DNA from: Spirometra erinaceieuropaei | Taxonomy: Eukaryota; Platyhelminthes; Cestoda; Diphyllobothriidea; Diphyllobothriidae | NCBI GenBank assembly: GCA_902702965.1 | Contig: CACRXP010000048.1 | Span: 1,022,994-1,086,993, forward strand | DNA: 64,000 bases | Direction: 5' to 3' | Shown: positions 43,300-53,703 of the stretch, piece after piece | Layout of the letters: every line of letters begins with the position of its first letter | Position numbering within the stretch: position 1 is the first letter of the stretch | Position numbers and translations under genes: made by a program | Notes under the pieces: generated by a model | What the model saw: the letters and a program-made list of their open reading frames with translations, nothing else | Databases searched by the model: none | What the model was told of the DNA's origin: nothing

Positions 43300-46200
43300 T
43301 CATGTTTGGCTGTCGCTCTCGAACAAATATCTTAACGACCTTATCTGGGGTTTCGTTGTCTGCAAGCGACGGAGAGGCCCTCAGTGTTTCTAACCACCCA
43401 ACGATTTATCCTTGATTGTTGGTTATAAGGCCGGCGGACAAACAGTTCATTAAGACGATAAATTGTAACCTTCCGCTTGGAATAGGCAACAGCTGTGAGG
43501 GTATTAGGAAGCACCTTAAAAGGCCTGAAGTATTTTGTAAACACTTAAATAACGTTCAGCGAATAAAACGTAAACCCGATGCCAAGGAAATAAAGTTCAG
43601 GCTCACCTTTTCCATAAACTGCCCAAAGTAAAGACTCCGACAGGGAAAGACTGTGCGGAGATATCATTTTTTTGTTGAAGTAGGATATAGTGAGAATGGA
43701 ATAGGGACCTAATAATCAGAAAGATTCGCGACCAAAACTTGCCTTCATGGCGAAAGTGAACAAACCAATCAAACAATGTCCGATGCAAGTAAATGCGATG
43801 GGAAATGTGCCAGTTAATTCACACTTTATGTAGGCTGTCACTAATGTCTACAACGTCATACTTCTGACTAGTACGATATGTACCAAGTCCTCACTATCAA
43901 TTAAAAATGCTAACGGCCTGAAACCGAAAGATAAATTGACAATTTTCTCCTGCATACTGTGTTCTTCCTCAGTCAAGTTAAAATAGGAAGTGTGTTGAGG
44001 GAAGCACGGCAGATATCGGGCACGTCAGCGCTCGAGTCTTCATCGTGCAATAGCCTTTGTTACAAGGTGAAACCCAAAAGCAATATAATGTTTACGGAAA
44101 TGTGACGGGTGTATTGCCTGCTCATATTTTTTAAATCCCTGAGAAGCCGTACAAAAACAGTTTTTTGGACCTACATTTGAGTATGCTTATTTAGATATAA
44201 TAACGAGAAATGGCAAAAACGTCGACTAACGAGCTACACATGTTTATGTGGAAATCATCCATGTTTAATTACAGCCTATATATTTGTAACACCCACTTAT
44301 TAGACGCGATCTTGGGATATACAGTAGGTATGCTAGTTAATGTCATGTTAACCAAAATTCTAAAACGCGTTTTTGTTTCAAAAAGGTTACTTAATTGCCG
44401 TCGTAAATTTATTCATCATGCGAAATAATTCTATTAAAATTCAAATACTTTGGGAAGCCGGCTTTCAAACAAACTTCCTATTTGCCCCAATGTGACAAGT
44501 AAACTATGCAGAATGACTAAATTTGCAGCTCACATGTTTCTCTCTAGTGTTCAATGCCCATAAAAATTTAATCAGATTTAATAAAAATGCATTAAACTAT
44601 TGATGTTCAACTCCATTGGTAAAAAATACTTCTCCTTCCATTTTTATGCTAGAAGAAAGGGAATAATTTTGTTTTTAAATAATTTACCAAACCGACCTGT
44701 AGTTACACCAGCATTCAGCGTTTCCAAACTACAGGCCGCATATTTTTCACGTACGAAAATCCATGCATATTTTTACAGTATTTAGAGGGAATCATATGGA
44801 GTTTATGAAATTTAACAGTGGATTTGAGCCAAAGTGTAAACTGTAGAAGCCACATTACTAAACGCAGAAACCCTAGGTTTTACGAACGAGCATTTCATGT
44901 TCTTCGAAAGTCACATAATTTAGACACATAATTTGAAAACAAAGGTAATCTCCCTATAAGTATAGATTTAGAATAAGAATAAGCAATTTTCTACCAAACG
45001 AGTAAAATAACATATAACAATGCATGTTCTCCATCAAATATAATGGTAATTTAAGGCACTGAACATCAGGGAAAAAGTATATGTTACATCAATAGTTATT
45101 TGTACGGAGTATAATTTTCGCATTCGACCAGACCGAGCTTGTTTCAAAAGTCGGCACCACGAAGTACTTGCATTATTATAGAATTGTGCTGCATTAATCT
45201 ACTCGAAGTGTGGGTATAATTTTGTTTTCAAAGCGTTTCTAATTGTGCAATTTTTTATACCGAGAAATGGCCCATCATAAAACGTCATGCCCCTGCTTTT
45301 ATCATTATGGTCTTAAAAGTCAACCGTAGGACTTAAATCCACTGCTAAATTTTATGAAGTCTGTATGGTCATTTCTTAATACCACATGAACCGGCTTGTA
45401 GTTCGTAAGCCCTGAATGCAACTGCAAGTACGTTGGTCTCAAAATTATTCTGGAATTAAAATAGTTTCTGATATCCGATTTATTTTCCTTCTTCGAGTAG
45501 CATTGGGATAGGAAGTACCTTTCCACCGAATGAGCAAAATAAACAATATTTTACGCATGTTTTCGATATGAGATAATTGAGTTTCTAAGGGCATCGAAAA
45601 TCAATAAGAAAAATGCAAACTACATAAACAGTCATTTCTTATACAGTATGTTTTTGCATGCAACCGGCAGAAGGGTCGTTCGAAAGCCGGCATCTTAAGA
45701 TAACTGCATTACTGTAGAATTATCCGACATGGTGATTACTTTTCCAACCCTTTTAATTAATATTTTTGAAACAAAACGCCCTTCGATAATTCGGCTGACA
45801 TTTTATGCGTTAGTCCACCTGCTGCACATCTGATATATTTAAACAACTACGTGGTAAAATGTGCAGCTACAATGTTTTGCAACTGAGGCTTGTGTCAGGG
45901 AGCCGGGGAATTATAGGCAGCTAGGTTCAGAAATGTATGTTTTACTTTTACCTACCCATGGGCCTATGCTAATTTATCTCGAAATGCCATTACTTGTACC
46001 ATTAAAGTTAATCGATCCTTTCAGAAGGAATGAAGATCTCCGTTAGTTCACATGGCACTATAATCATGCCTTTTTACAATTGGTAAACAACGCTGTTAAC
46101 TGTGCGAAAGACCCTCTACAATCCTCCATACCTCTTGCGAATTATCTTGAGACTTAAATACTGGGCAGACAGTCTGAATCGCAAATACGGTCTTGGGAGT

Positions 46201-46330
46201 CCCTCCATATTTTATATGCAGTAAAATATTTTATTTATAAGTAACGATAATTCGACCTTTTGTACGGCAGATGCCTATCCTGTGCTTCGAAATAATGTAG
46301 CTAAAGGGACGGAGGCTTGTGAATTACTGT
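43300..46330. other. Repeat-like DNA without a recognised gene
   Basis: Blocks at 45.12-45.20 and 45.66-45.74 kb are related to each other (AAGTCGGCACCACGAAG against AAGCCGGCATCTTAAGAT, then GCATTA-TAGAATT words) and to R1-type sequence near 8.65 kb. Short frames at 43416 and 44210 have no recognisable domain. Confidence 0.45.
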
Positions 46331-46334
46331 GAGT

Positions 46335-47220
46335 GACCGATCTCATAAAATGTAGGCAAACATTTTGAAAATGGTTTTTGCTTAGGAAGGATTACTTAGG
46401 TGGGGAGATAATGTTGATTATCGTGCGACACAATCCTATAATAATTTGGACACGCTAAAATGATGGCTTTTAAATACGCTTTTGTGAGCTTCTATGGAAA
46501 CCGAACTCGGCAGGAAATGACCATTAATTAGCATGGGCGTTTTGCATTTATTTTCAATGGCTTTATAATTGAAAATGTATTTTAAAGAAACCATGGACGA
46601 CAATATGTTCTTTTATTGCTCTGAAGTAAGTGACTTTGTCTTCACATGTTGTGCTCAAAGATTTTGGCTTAAGGTTTTAAATAATTTTTCCAATTCTTAT
46701 GCATTTTGGTGGCAGATCGACTGCTGCATTCACGTTTACCCATTTTAGTCAACAAGATGCATACTTCATGTATAGGTAAAATCGTGCATTCCTCTATAGC
46801 TTTAAGAAGATGCCCTGTAGGGTTCATAGAATTAAGCAATGCATGTGGACAATGCTATGTACTTTACAAAGAGCATTAATAAACGCACAGGTCTGACTAT
46901 GTATGATTGGACATTGGGCGGCCTTAAAAATGCTCACAATAGGAAAAATTTTGAAGACCGATACATAGGCTTTCTTCGAGTGCAAATGCGAAGACATTAT
47001 TTTTACACATGGCGAAAATGATTGCATATATTTCGTCCATATGTTCTGTAAAAAGCATATGCGTATAAGAGGCCATCCAAAATCAATGTGAAAAGAGAAT
47101 GCCAATTAAGTATTCATTTTTTACGGATGTGGATTCTGCAGAAGGCCAAAAAGGAGTGTATTCAAAAGAAGTACATTCAAACGGGCGCACACTTTCGAGT
47201 CTGACACTATATAAGATTAG
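46335..47220 (+). repeat. Dispersed repeat R1, long copy
   Basis: Colinear with 7.83-8.9 kb through three blocks. Landmarks are CACAATCCTATAATAA, CCGAACTCGGCAGGAA, GATTGGACATTGGGCGG and GAATGCATCC-like words. Blocks of the same family occur at 57.66-57.96 and 61.28-61.36 kb. Confidence 0.65.
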
Positions 47221-47429
47221 GCCGCATGATAATCAATAATGCAACTTTCTTAAAATATCTCTATCAAAAAGCAAATTTCGGAATTTGGCCTATATTTTAC
47301 GAGTCCGGTCACTCACTGCAAGTAGTTAATAGTTTAATCAAACCTGTGTTACAATCTCGCACACCTGAGGTAGTTGTCAGGACATTGTCAAGCGCACGGT
47401 GGTTGGATCGGACGCAGTGACTAACAAAG

Positions 47430-48855
47430 CTTAACAGCAGGTCTGTATGTCACTCTCAGTCGTTTGGTTCGGCAAAATCGCCAGCATTACAAACCGCTAA
47501 AGGCGATGCAGGTATATCCCCATCTGAGTGGGTCTGCCACGGAATCTTAGCCTTCTGTCCTGAGGGGATCAAACTATCAAAGCTTATTCAAAGTTGTGGG
47601 ATTTATGAAAGCGGTGGCAGTTTAAAGGCGCGCCACATTGGTTTAATTGATGAACATGCGCTGAATACCGTTGATAATCAGTCCATTGAGCTGACCTCAT
47701 CCTTTATTTTCTCCTTCGGGCACCATTACATTACCCAAGCCGCTCAGTCCTCCGTTAGATGGGAAGTAGATGCCTTATTCGACTAAGCAGTCGGTCCACG
47801 CTTGAAATGAAAGAAATCTTATCCCCCAAACAAAATACGATGCGATATCATATAGGGGGATACACAACTCCGACTTCAGTATATGGGATCTCCAACAAGG
47901 TGCATTCAAAATATTAATGAATGCGGAGGTTATGAGACCTAGAGAGTATTTCCTAATGTCACTCTGATGCATTGGTGACTGAATCACTAGACCGAAAAGT
48001 AAATGAACGCGCATATTTGGATTATCATCTACAGAATGTCCACATGCTCTGGGTTCCAACTTAAACACTTCAGTAGCCTCAGAACTTTAGGAATGTATTT
48101 GCCTTATATAACTTCTAATGATGTGAATCATTTACGGAATCGTAGGCGTGCAAAATTCTGAGGAAGTTTCCTTGACCACGTCTCTAAGAAACCTTAAATG
48201 TTTTATCGCTTTTTAGTTAGGAATATTGCATTGCAATTAAGTGGTTATTCATGTCTATGCCTCTGAAGCCAACAGCATGTAGATTAAATATACTTCGAGA
48301 AAAGTGTCCTTTTACTGGCATATGCTTTGTTATGGCGAGTGTACAACAATTTCTTGCAAGGACCTAAATGCAACATATAGCGGGCGTTCCGATTGTGACC
48401 TTTGCCGAAGACATGGTCGTTGGCTATGATGAACGCCCAAACCTACGGAGCAATAATTGTTTTTTTGAAAAGTGAAAGGGAGGCAGAGTGATTGTTATGA
48501 AAACATCCGTGCCTTGTTACAATGAAACGTGATAAAAGTGTTCAGCCTTGTGTTTGCTGCTAACCAAAAATTTAAGCAAATATGCGTAAGGGTTAGTAGT
48601 GTACTTAGCAAAATTAGCGTCATCCTTAACCTCCCTGGTTTTCCTTCTCTGCATATGCTAGGTAGACTATGTCGCTTTGCTACCGGCTACTATGTTTAGA
48701 CATCATAACTGCGCGCAGTTCATTTAAAATTCACATGCTTGCATATATGTCATTCCTCGGGCGGGTAACAGGAGACAAGAGTGGTGTTTTGGTGCAGCCA
48801 TGTATGCCACACCAAAGTCCGGGTTCAGTGTTTATCTGAGCATGGCGTGAAAAGA
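47430..48855. other. No gene recognised upstream of the second acidic gene
   Basis: Short frames only. The 47775-48068 minus-strand frame has no domain or signal peptide worth calling. No similarity to the upstream region of the first acidic gene was seen beyond the TATA box. Confidence 0.45.
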
Positions 48856-48859
48856 TGCA

Positions 48860-48868
48860 TATATAAAA
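48860..48868 (+). promoter_or_regulatory. TATA box of the second acidic-protein gene
   Basis: TATATAAAA lies 53 bases before the ATG at 48913, predicting a 5' UTR of about 25 nt, as in the gene at 4.24 kb. Confidence 0.6.
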
Positions 48869-48912
48869 CCCAAAACAGGGCTGATGAGACATTTTGTTTC
48901 AAGTCAAGAATC

Positions 48913-49224
48913 ATGCGTCTTCTCAGCCCTATTTTCGCAGTCTTCGTTCTCTTTGTCTTTTCGGTCGAGATTGGCGATGCGCACAGGAGGTATCGGCCTC
49001 ACAAGAGATGGGGAGACACTTCGGTCTACGGAGATGGATTCGGCTTCAGAATTGACGATGATTATGATGATGATGATGGTGATATCGGTGACCACGATGA
49101 TCACGATGATCAGGACGAGCACGTTAAAGATTATGAAGAGGAAGCACATACGACGTTTGAAAACGAAGAACACGGAGATGAGCAGGCTGAGGAAGCTGGA
49201 GAAGACGACGAATATGAGGATTAA
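48913..49224 (+). CDS. Secreted acidic, His-containing, Cys-free protein (103 aa)
   Basis: Start chosen at 48913 rather than the in-frame upstream ATG-less extension, because Met-Arg-Leu-Leu-Ser-Pro-Ile-Phe-Ala-Val-Phe begins a clear signal peptide (core residues 3-18, likely cleavage near Gly-Asp-Ala at 21-23) and the TATA box lies between. After cleavage comes a short basic stretch (His-Arg-Arg-Tyr-Arg-Pro-His-Lys-Arg-Trp, residues 24-33), a Gly-rich turn, then an Asp tract with His pairs (48-70) and a Glu-rich end (75-103). There is no cysteine. The layout matches the 200-aa protein at 4.24 kb, although the sequences align only by composition. A basic head on an acidic tail could let molecules associate by charge; this is inference. 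Function unknown. Confidence 0.72.
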   Translation: MRLLSPIFAVFVLFVFSVEIGDAHRRYRPHKRWGDTSVYGDGFGFRIDDDYDDDDGDIGDHDDHDDQDEHVKDYEEEAHTTFENEEHGDEQAEEAGEDDEYED

Positions 49225-49444
49225 GGAGGGGATGTTTGCGCAGCTAACACATAATCACTGTTGCAAATTATTTGTAGCGTCGTAAGACTACAGTTCTTAA
49301 TTGTTTTTGACTTAATGCTTTTTTAGAAACACTAATGAATGTTCTAAATAGACTACAGTTTAGCTTATTATGTCTTTTTATGAAGCAGTATAACAGCCAA
49401 GCCTTTCTTGAAGGCATATAGCAGTTGTCCAAGTATACTAATGA

Positions 49445-49486
49445 GTGCACACTGATGAAGACAATGCGAAATTTTAACTATGGCAC
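49445..49486 (+). ncRNA. Possible decayed hammerhead ribozyme in the 3' UTR
   Basis: CTGATGA (49452-49458), GAAA (49468-49471) and a CTA cleavage triplet (49478-49480). The flanks GTGCACA and TGGCAC can pair as a 6-bp stem I with one bulged A. Helix II (nine bases) and helix III do not pair well, so activity is doubtful. It lies between the stop codon at 49224 and the AATAAA at 49493. Confidence 0.3.
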
Positions 49487-49492
49487 ATGATG

Positions 49493-49498
49493 AATAAA
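49493..49498 (+). terminator. Likely poly(A) signal of the second acidic gene
   Basis: AATAAA 269 bases after the stop codon, the first canonical signal downstream, followed within 40 bases by T-rich then AT-rich sequence. Confidence 0.45.
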
Positions 49499-49578
49499 GG
49501 CCTGCTTTCAATAATAACGGTCATTTCATGCTCAGAAAATTAGTACTTTGGAATATTAGCCAATAAGCGTAAGATGCG

Positions 49579-50080
49579 GTTATGTAGCCCCACCTGATGG
49601 ACAACATACTGTTAGGATTTAGGTAAGATTTGGGGGGGTTATGAGTAGGGGTTATGTTTAGGGGTTTGGATGGTGGGCTAGGGTTAGCGGTTAGGGTAAG
49701 GGGTTTGGGGTTAAGGGTCAAAGTAAGGCAACTACTTCATAACCATTTAAATTACAGCCACGCATTCCCAATAGCTTTTCCTTTGCATACAACTACTTGG
49801 CCTCGTTGCCCCTGCGTTGCCGGCCCCACCTGTAGGATCCTTTTATTACCACCGGTCCCGTATTACATGTGGCTAGAACTTTTTACTTCAGGTGGGGCAA
49901 CATAACTACATCTGACCAAAATAAGATCGAAGATTGTAGACTATGATCTCGTTGGCCGTGCGTTCCCGGCCTAACCTGCTAAAGCCACTATTACCAGCGG
50001 TCCCATATTACACGTGGCAGCAATTGTTTACTTTGGGTGGGGCAACATAACCTCATCGGACCAGAATAAGATTGAAGAAT
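49579..50080. mobile_element. TIR element with TTAGGG-like core and a repeated right end
   Basis: GGTTATGTAGCCCCACCTGA (from about 49578) is matched by the inverted TCAGGTGGGGCAACATAAC at about 49888-49906. The core (49615-49720) is rich in GGTTAGGG and GGGGTTATG words. The right part is repeated: CTCGTTG, GCGTT(G/C)CCGGCC, TATTACCA(C/G)CGGTCC and GTGGGGCAACATAAC recur at 49.80-49.91 and 49.95-50.06 kb. The TIR differs from that of the 23.6-kb element. A diverged relative is at 1.36-1.63 kb. Confidence 0.65.
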
Positions 50081-51790
50081 ATAGACGCTCATGCCTTATG
50101 AAGTCCGGCATTGCATGTGTCCAGAAAGAAGGACAGATGGATGAACAGATTTTGACTATACTGTGGTAAACAGGCTTAGAATTGCTCCGGTTTTTTGCAA
50201 AACGTGCTTCACTCGGATGACTGTATTAGACGCAGGTGTAACGTGGGTAAATAACTTCTGAGGGCGACAGAATAAGTCACAAATAAATCAGTCGTATGGA
50301 TCCTTCAGATGCTATACGATGGGTAGGCCCACAGACAGTTTGGACGCCTAGGAGAATAACGTAGATTGACGCAAGTCTCCGAGCAACGCGGCAACCTGGC
50401 CAACTCTAGGCTTCACAAATGACCAATGGAAAATCACTAGCGTTTGGCGTAGGCAAAATTGTCAGCCGGACACTGGCAGTAATTAGGAGTACGATTGGAA
50501 GCAAAAGTGAAATCGATAAAAACGTAATGACTTACTGTCGCGAAAATCGGATGTTTAGACTTTCAAAACGTATGTTTGTTCAAGCAAATAGAATTCAACA
50601 GTAATTTTAAAGTATCTGAAACTAATCTGCCAACAAAAGTGGCATCGCTTAAATTAGCACTGTAGTCGGCAACCGTCTGATTTTGTGTGAAGTTAAGTAG
50701 ATCTGCAACTTGCTTGTAAATTAAACCATTATGTTTCGCTTTGGCAAGAAAGGCTCTCTCAGAATACAGATTATGTTGCTGTATTGCGTGCTTGGTGAGG
50801 TTGCTGGAGTGTGCGTTTCAGTAAGATAGTTTTTCATCTGTTAGGCGGAAGAATTGAAATAGAATTATAAATTTTGCATTCAAATGGTATCAGAATAAAT
50901 TTCCCTAGGTTATAATTGAAATGTTCTCTCAACACTCATGATAGAAAAAGCGTCGTGGCAGCATGCACGGCCGACTATAAACTGAAGTCATACAACGCAC
51001 CCGCTTAACTATACGCTCTTTTTCGCTTTCGCCAACGTCGGGCGAATACTTTAAGTCAAAAAGCGTATTAATGTTTCATGTAGTTTGTGCAAAATATTTT
51101 AATATTGATATACAACCAACCATCCAAGAAGGCCTTGCGGACGAAATTCCTTGACGCTGTAACCATACCACGAATCCCTGAGTGACCGTATTTGAGATTA
51201 TGTTGTGTTTGGCAGTGTAGGCATCTGAGAGTCGGACATCGTGACTCGGCAGTTAAATTGTATGCGTGTTTTGAATGTGTTTGAACCGCAGAGAAGGGAT
51301 AAAAGCGTAAAAAGACAAAATGAAAGGCGAACGTCAAAAAAGACAGAATTATTCTGAACCAGAAAAAGATGACGGGGACAAGCAAGCTCAAACAGTTTAA
51401 AGATTTTGAAAAAAACTTATTAAAAACATGATTAATTTTAAAGTAAGATAAAAAACTAAGTTTGCAGTTTTATTATTAGTCGCGTTATGCAGAATTTGGT
51501 GCGGTTTCGGTTTGATATTGCATAGACCCCAATGTTTATGTGAGATAATTCAAGCTCTCTGTTGCGTATGCTATCTATGGTGCGCTTCCGTTTACGTCAC
51601 TGGGCGTCCAGACAGGGTAAACACATTAAATCTGTGTAGTAATCTAATGCGGTAAACCCCTAAGAACAGTTCTAGTTACGCGACAGTTCTGTCACTGTCC
51701 ATGTTTGGCCATATCTTACTGTTCTTTATGTGTTTGTCTAATTTTTGGAAGGCGGATGGTCTCTGATAATCACATATGTTTCAAATGCAA
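50081..51790. other. No feature recognised
   Basis: AT-rich sequence. The minus-strand frame at 51068-51391 has a hydrophobic start but no recognisable domain, and no support for expression. Confidence 0.45.
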
Positions 51791-51796
51791 AAACGT

Positions 51797-51870
51797 CGAT
51801 CTTCTGGGTGGGATTCGAGCCCACGAAATCAGGTGCAGAGTTGCGTTATAGCCAGCAAGCTAAAACCATG
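51797..51870 (-). tRNA. tRNA-like sequence (probable pseudogene or SINE head)
   Basis: On the minus strand TAGCTTGCTGGCTATAACGC is an A-box match and GTGGGCTCGAATCCCAC forms a perfect 5-bp T stem with a normal 7-base loop. Box spacing is about 41 bases. The acceptor and anticodon stems do not close, so a functional tRNA is unlikely. Confidence 0.4.
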
Positions 51871-52412
51871 AAATCTATCATTTCGTCAGATATCAGCATT
51901 TTTTAAAATCAGCAGTCGCGTTCGATGGGCTTCTGCGCAGATATGTGTGTACGTTGTTTCAAAGCGGGTATAACTTAGATGTAACCCATCGCTCTACGTT
52001 TGTAAAGACTTCAGCCAGATGCTGCTTGTTTCGGGACAACTAAGGCAATCGCTTTTGGCATGAATTTCAGTCATATTGCAGTACCCACGTTCCACATCTT
52101 TTCAAAAGAACACCAATAACGCGATAAAATAGCATAAGTATTGTTACTAATTCGGCGTATGTGGTAAATCCAAGAGAACAAAATGCAAGACAGTAGGACT
52201 CTGAGAGTGGAGACGTCCGCTGTGAACTCCACAGGGCATGATATAACATCTTATTAGGCAAGCGTGTGCTATTTTTTGAATTTTGTCCTCACTTAGCCAG
52301 TAGGATCGAATAGCGAGGCAGTGTCAATACGAGAAAAGGTAGATCGCAAACCTGCGCAGTCCATCTACGCGTAGGCGTATATCAAACGGTATGATCCTGG
52401 CCACACCTTCAG

Positions 52413-52641
52413 ATATTTGGGGAAGTACCTAAAATCTTGCGAAAGCGTCATAAGACTATCATTAAAAAGTTATTGCGGCATGACCCTGAGTTGTATGAAG
52501 GATCGACTTACCCTGAGAACGGCAAGCTCTCAAGCACCCGTTCCTTGTGCGTCAAACGTGAGGCGGACACCCGCCTCACCCGCCCCAGCCTTCAACACTG
52601 CTTCCACAATTGGTTAGGAGTGCCTGGACCACGCCTCATCA
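52413..52641 (+). other. Candidate exon of an unidentified gene
   Basis: CCACACCTTCAG before 52413 is a plausible 3' splice site and CAGTATGT at 52640-52647 a good 5' splice site (GTATGT). The 229-bp interval is open in one frame: a basic start (Ile-Leu-Arg-Lys-Arg-His-Lys-Thr-Ile-Ile-Lys-Lys), Asp-Pro-Glu-Leu-Tyr-Glu, then Ser-Leu-Gln-His-Cys-Phe-His-Asn-Trp-Leu-Gly-Val-Pro-Gly-Pro-Arg. The second half is locally GC-richer than its surroundings. I do not recognise the protein. It may be a captured or genuine internal exon or chance. Confidence 0.3.
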
Positions 52642-52649
52642 GTATGTAT

Positions 52650-53660
52650 TTTTTGTCCTTTTAGTTTGCTGCATTTTTTGTCAACGCTGGTTGTAGCATG
52701 AACAGTATGTGATTATAAGATGTTTACTTGGCTTAGAAATAATACCATAACATGGAGTAATTCCCTTTGGAATAAAGTTTACGCGGAAATGTGATGTGGA
52801 CGTTTGTGCCAAAATTTATCACGTTTAGCGGGTTATCTGCGGACTCTTCCTAAACCCGCAACCGGTTTTCACTGAATCACGACAATTCAACCGTTGTTTC
52901 CGACGATGTCAACCGTTCGTCCCACATGGAGTTGACGCAGGTACAGTGACATGCACATGTTTGGCTTGATCGGCATCCGTCTCACTCTCTCCTAGCTCAC
53001 ATTCCTGCGTCCGCAGACAAGACTGATGACAGATGGTTGAAGGAGCGATCAGGCGTGACCTGAGCCTGCGCGTAGACGCGCCATCACACCACATGTGGGG
53101 CATAAGTCACGCGCGCCCACTGGCAAATAGCGACTGTCGTGGCATTTAGCATGGCTCTCTGGTGGTCTAGCGTGGTCCGCCGTTGAGCTGATGTACAGTT
53201 TACATTAAGTGCGCGAGTTATATCAAAGAAACCCAGACTCTATTCTACCGCTGCACAGCATACCCGCGAGTGGTTCACATGGCCCTTTGGTACTCATAAT
53301 CCCGCGCGTGTTTTTTTGGGAGATAATACAGTTCTAAAATCATAGCATTACAGTTTATTCAGAAATAACTGTGCTAGCGAGTGGCCAATTGATAACACGG
53401 AAAGTGTTTGGGTTCGGTAGGAATGCTGGGAGGAACATCTGTGTCGAAAAGTGCATAAGCTTCAGTTGGTTCACCAGATAGTCTACGTAGTCCACCATCC
53501 TCATGCAGGACATGGGCTGAGCGCATGTTTGAGCTTTACGCTAGTACCTGCGGCGTCAAATCATATAGCAAAGCATATGACACTTTCGATAATTTCACCT
53601 GACGTCGTAATGCCCGCCCACTTTTTTCTGTCTAAGTTCCATGCTAAAATTGAAAAGCCA
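52650..53660. other. No gene recognised
   Basis: Includes a moderately GC-rich patch at 52.9-53.1 kb with short frames only. Confidence 0.4.
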
Positions 53661-53661
53661 A

Positions 53662-53703
53662 AGTGGCTAACACGTGTTTTCGGTAATTCTTCGTCAGGCC
53701 AAT
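53662..53703 (-). ncRNA. Hammerhead ribozyme-like motif, left end of PLE
   Basis: Minus strand: CTGACGA (53691-53697), nine bases for helix II, GAAA (53678-53681), then palindromic AACACGTGTT as helix III, UUA cleavage triplet, and stem I with 4 bp (TGGC/GCCA). It is the inverted twin of the motif at 54845-54886. Helix II is weak in both. Confidence 0.5.

Noticed and set aside
43930..43990. Minus-strand CTGAGGA...GAAA near GTCAA as a hammerhead core
   Set aside because: Stem II does not pair and the cleavage triplet is unclear; stem I is only about 5 bp.
48884..49285. 133-codon frame overlapping the second acidic gene in another frame
   Set aside because: Shadow of the repeated GAT/GAC codons (Met/Thr/Ile runs) with no signal peptide or domain.
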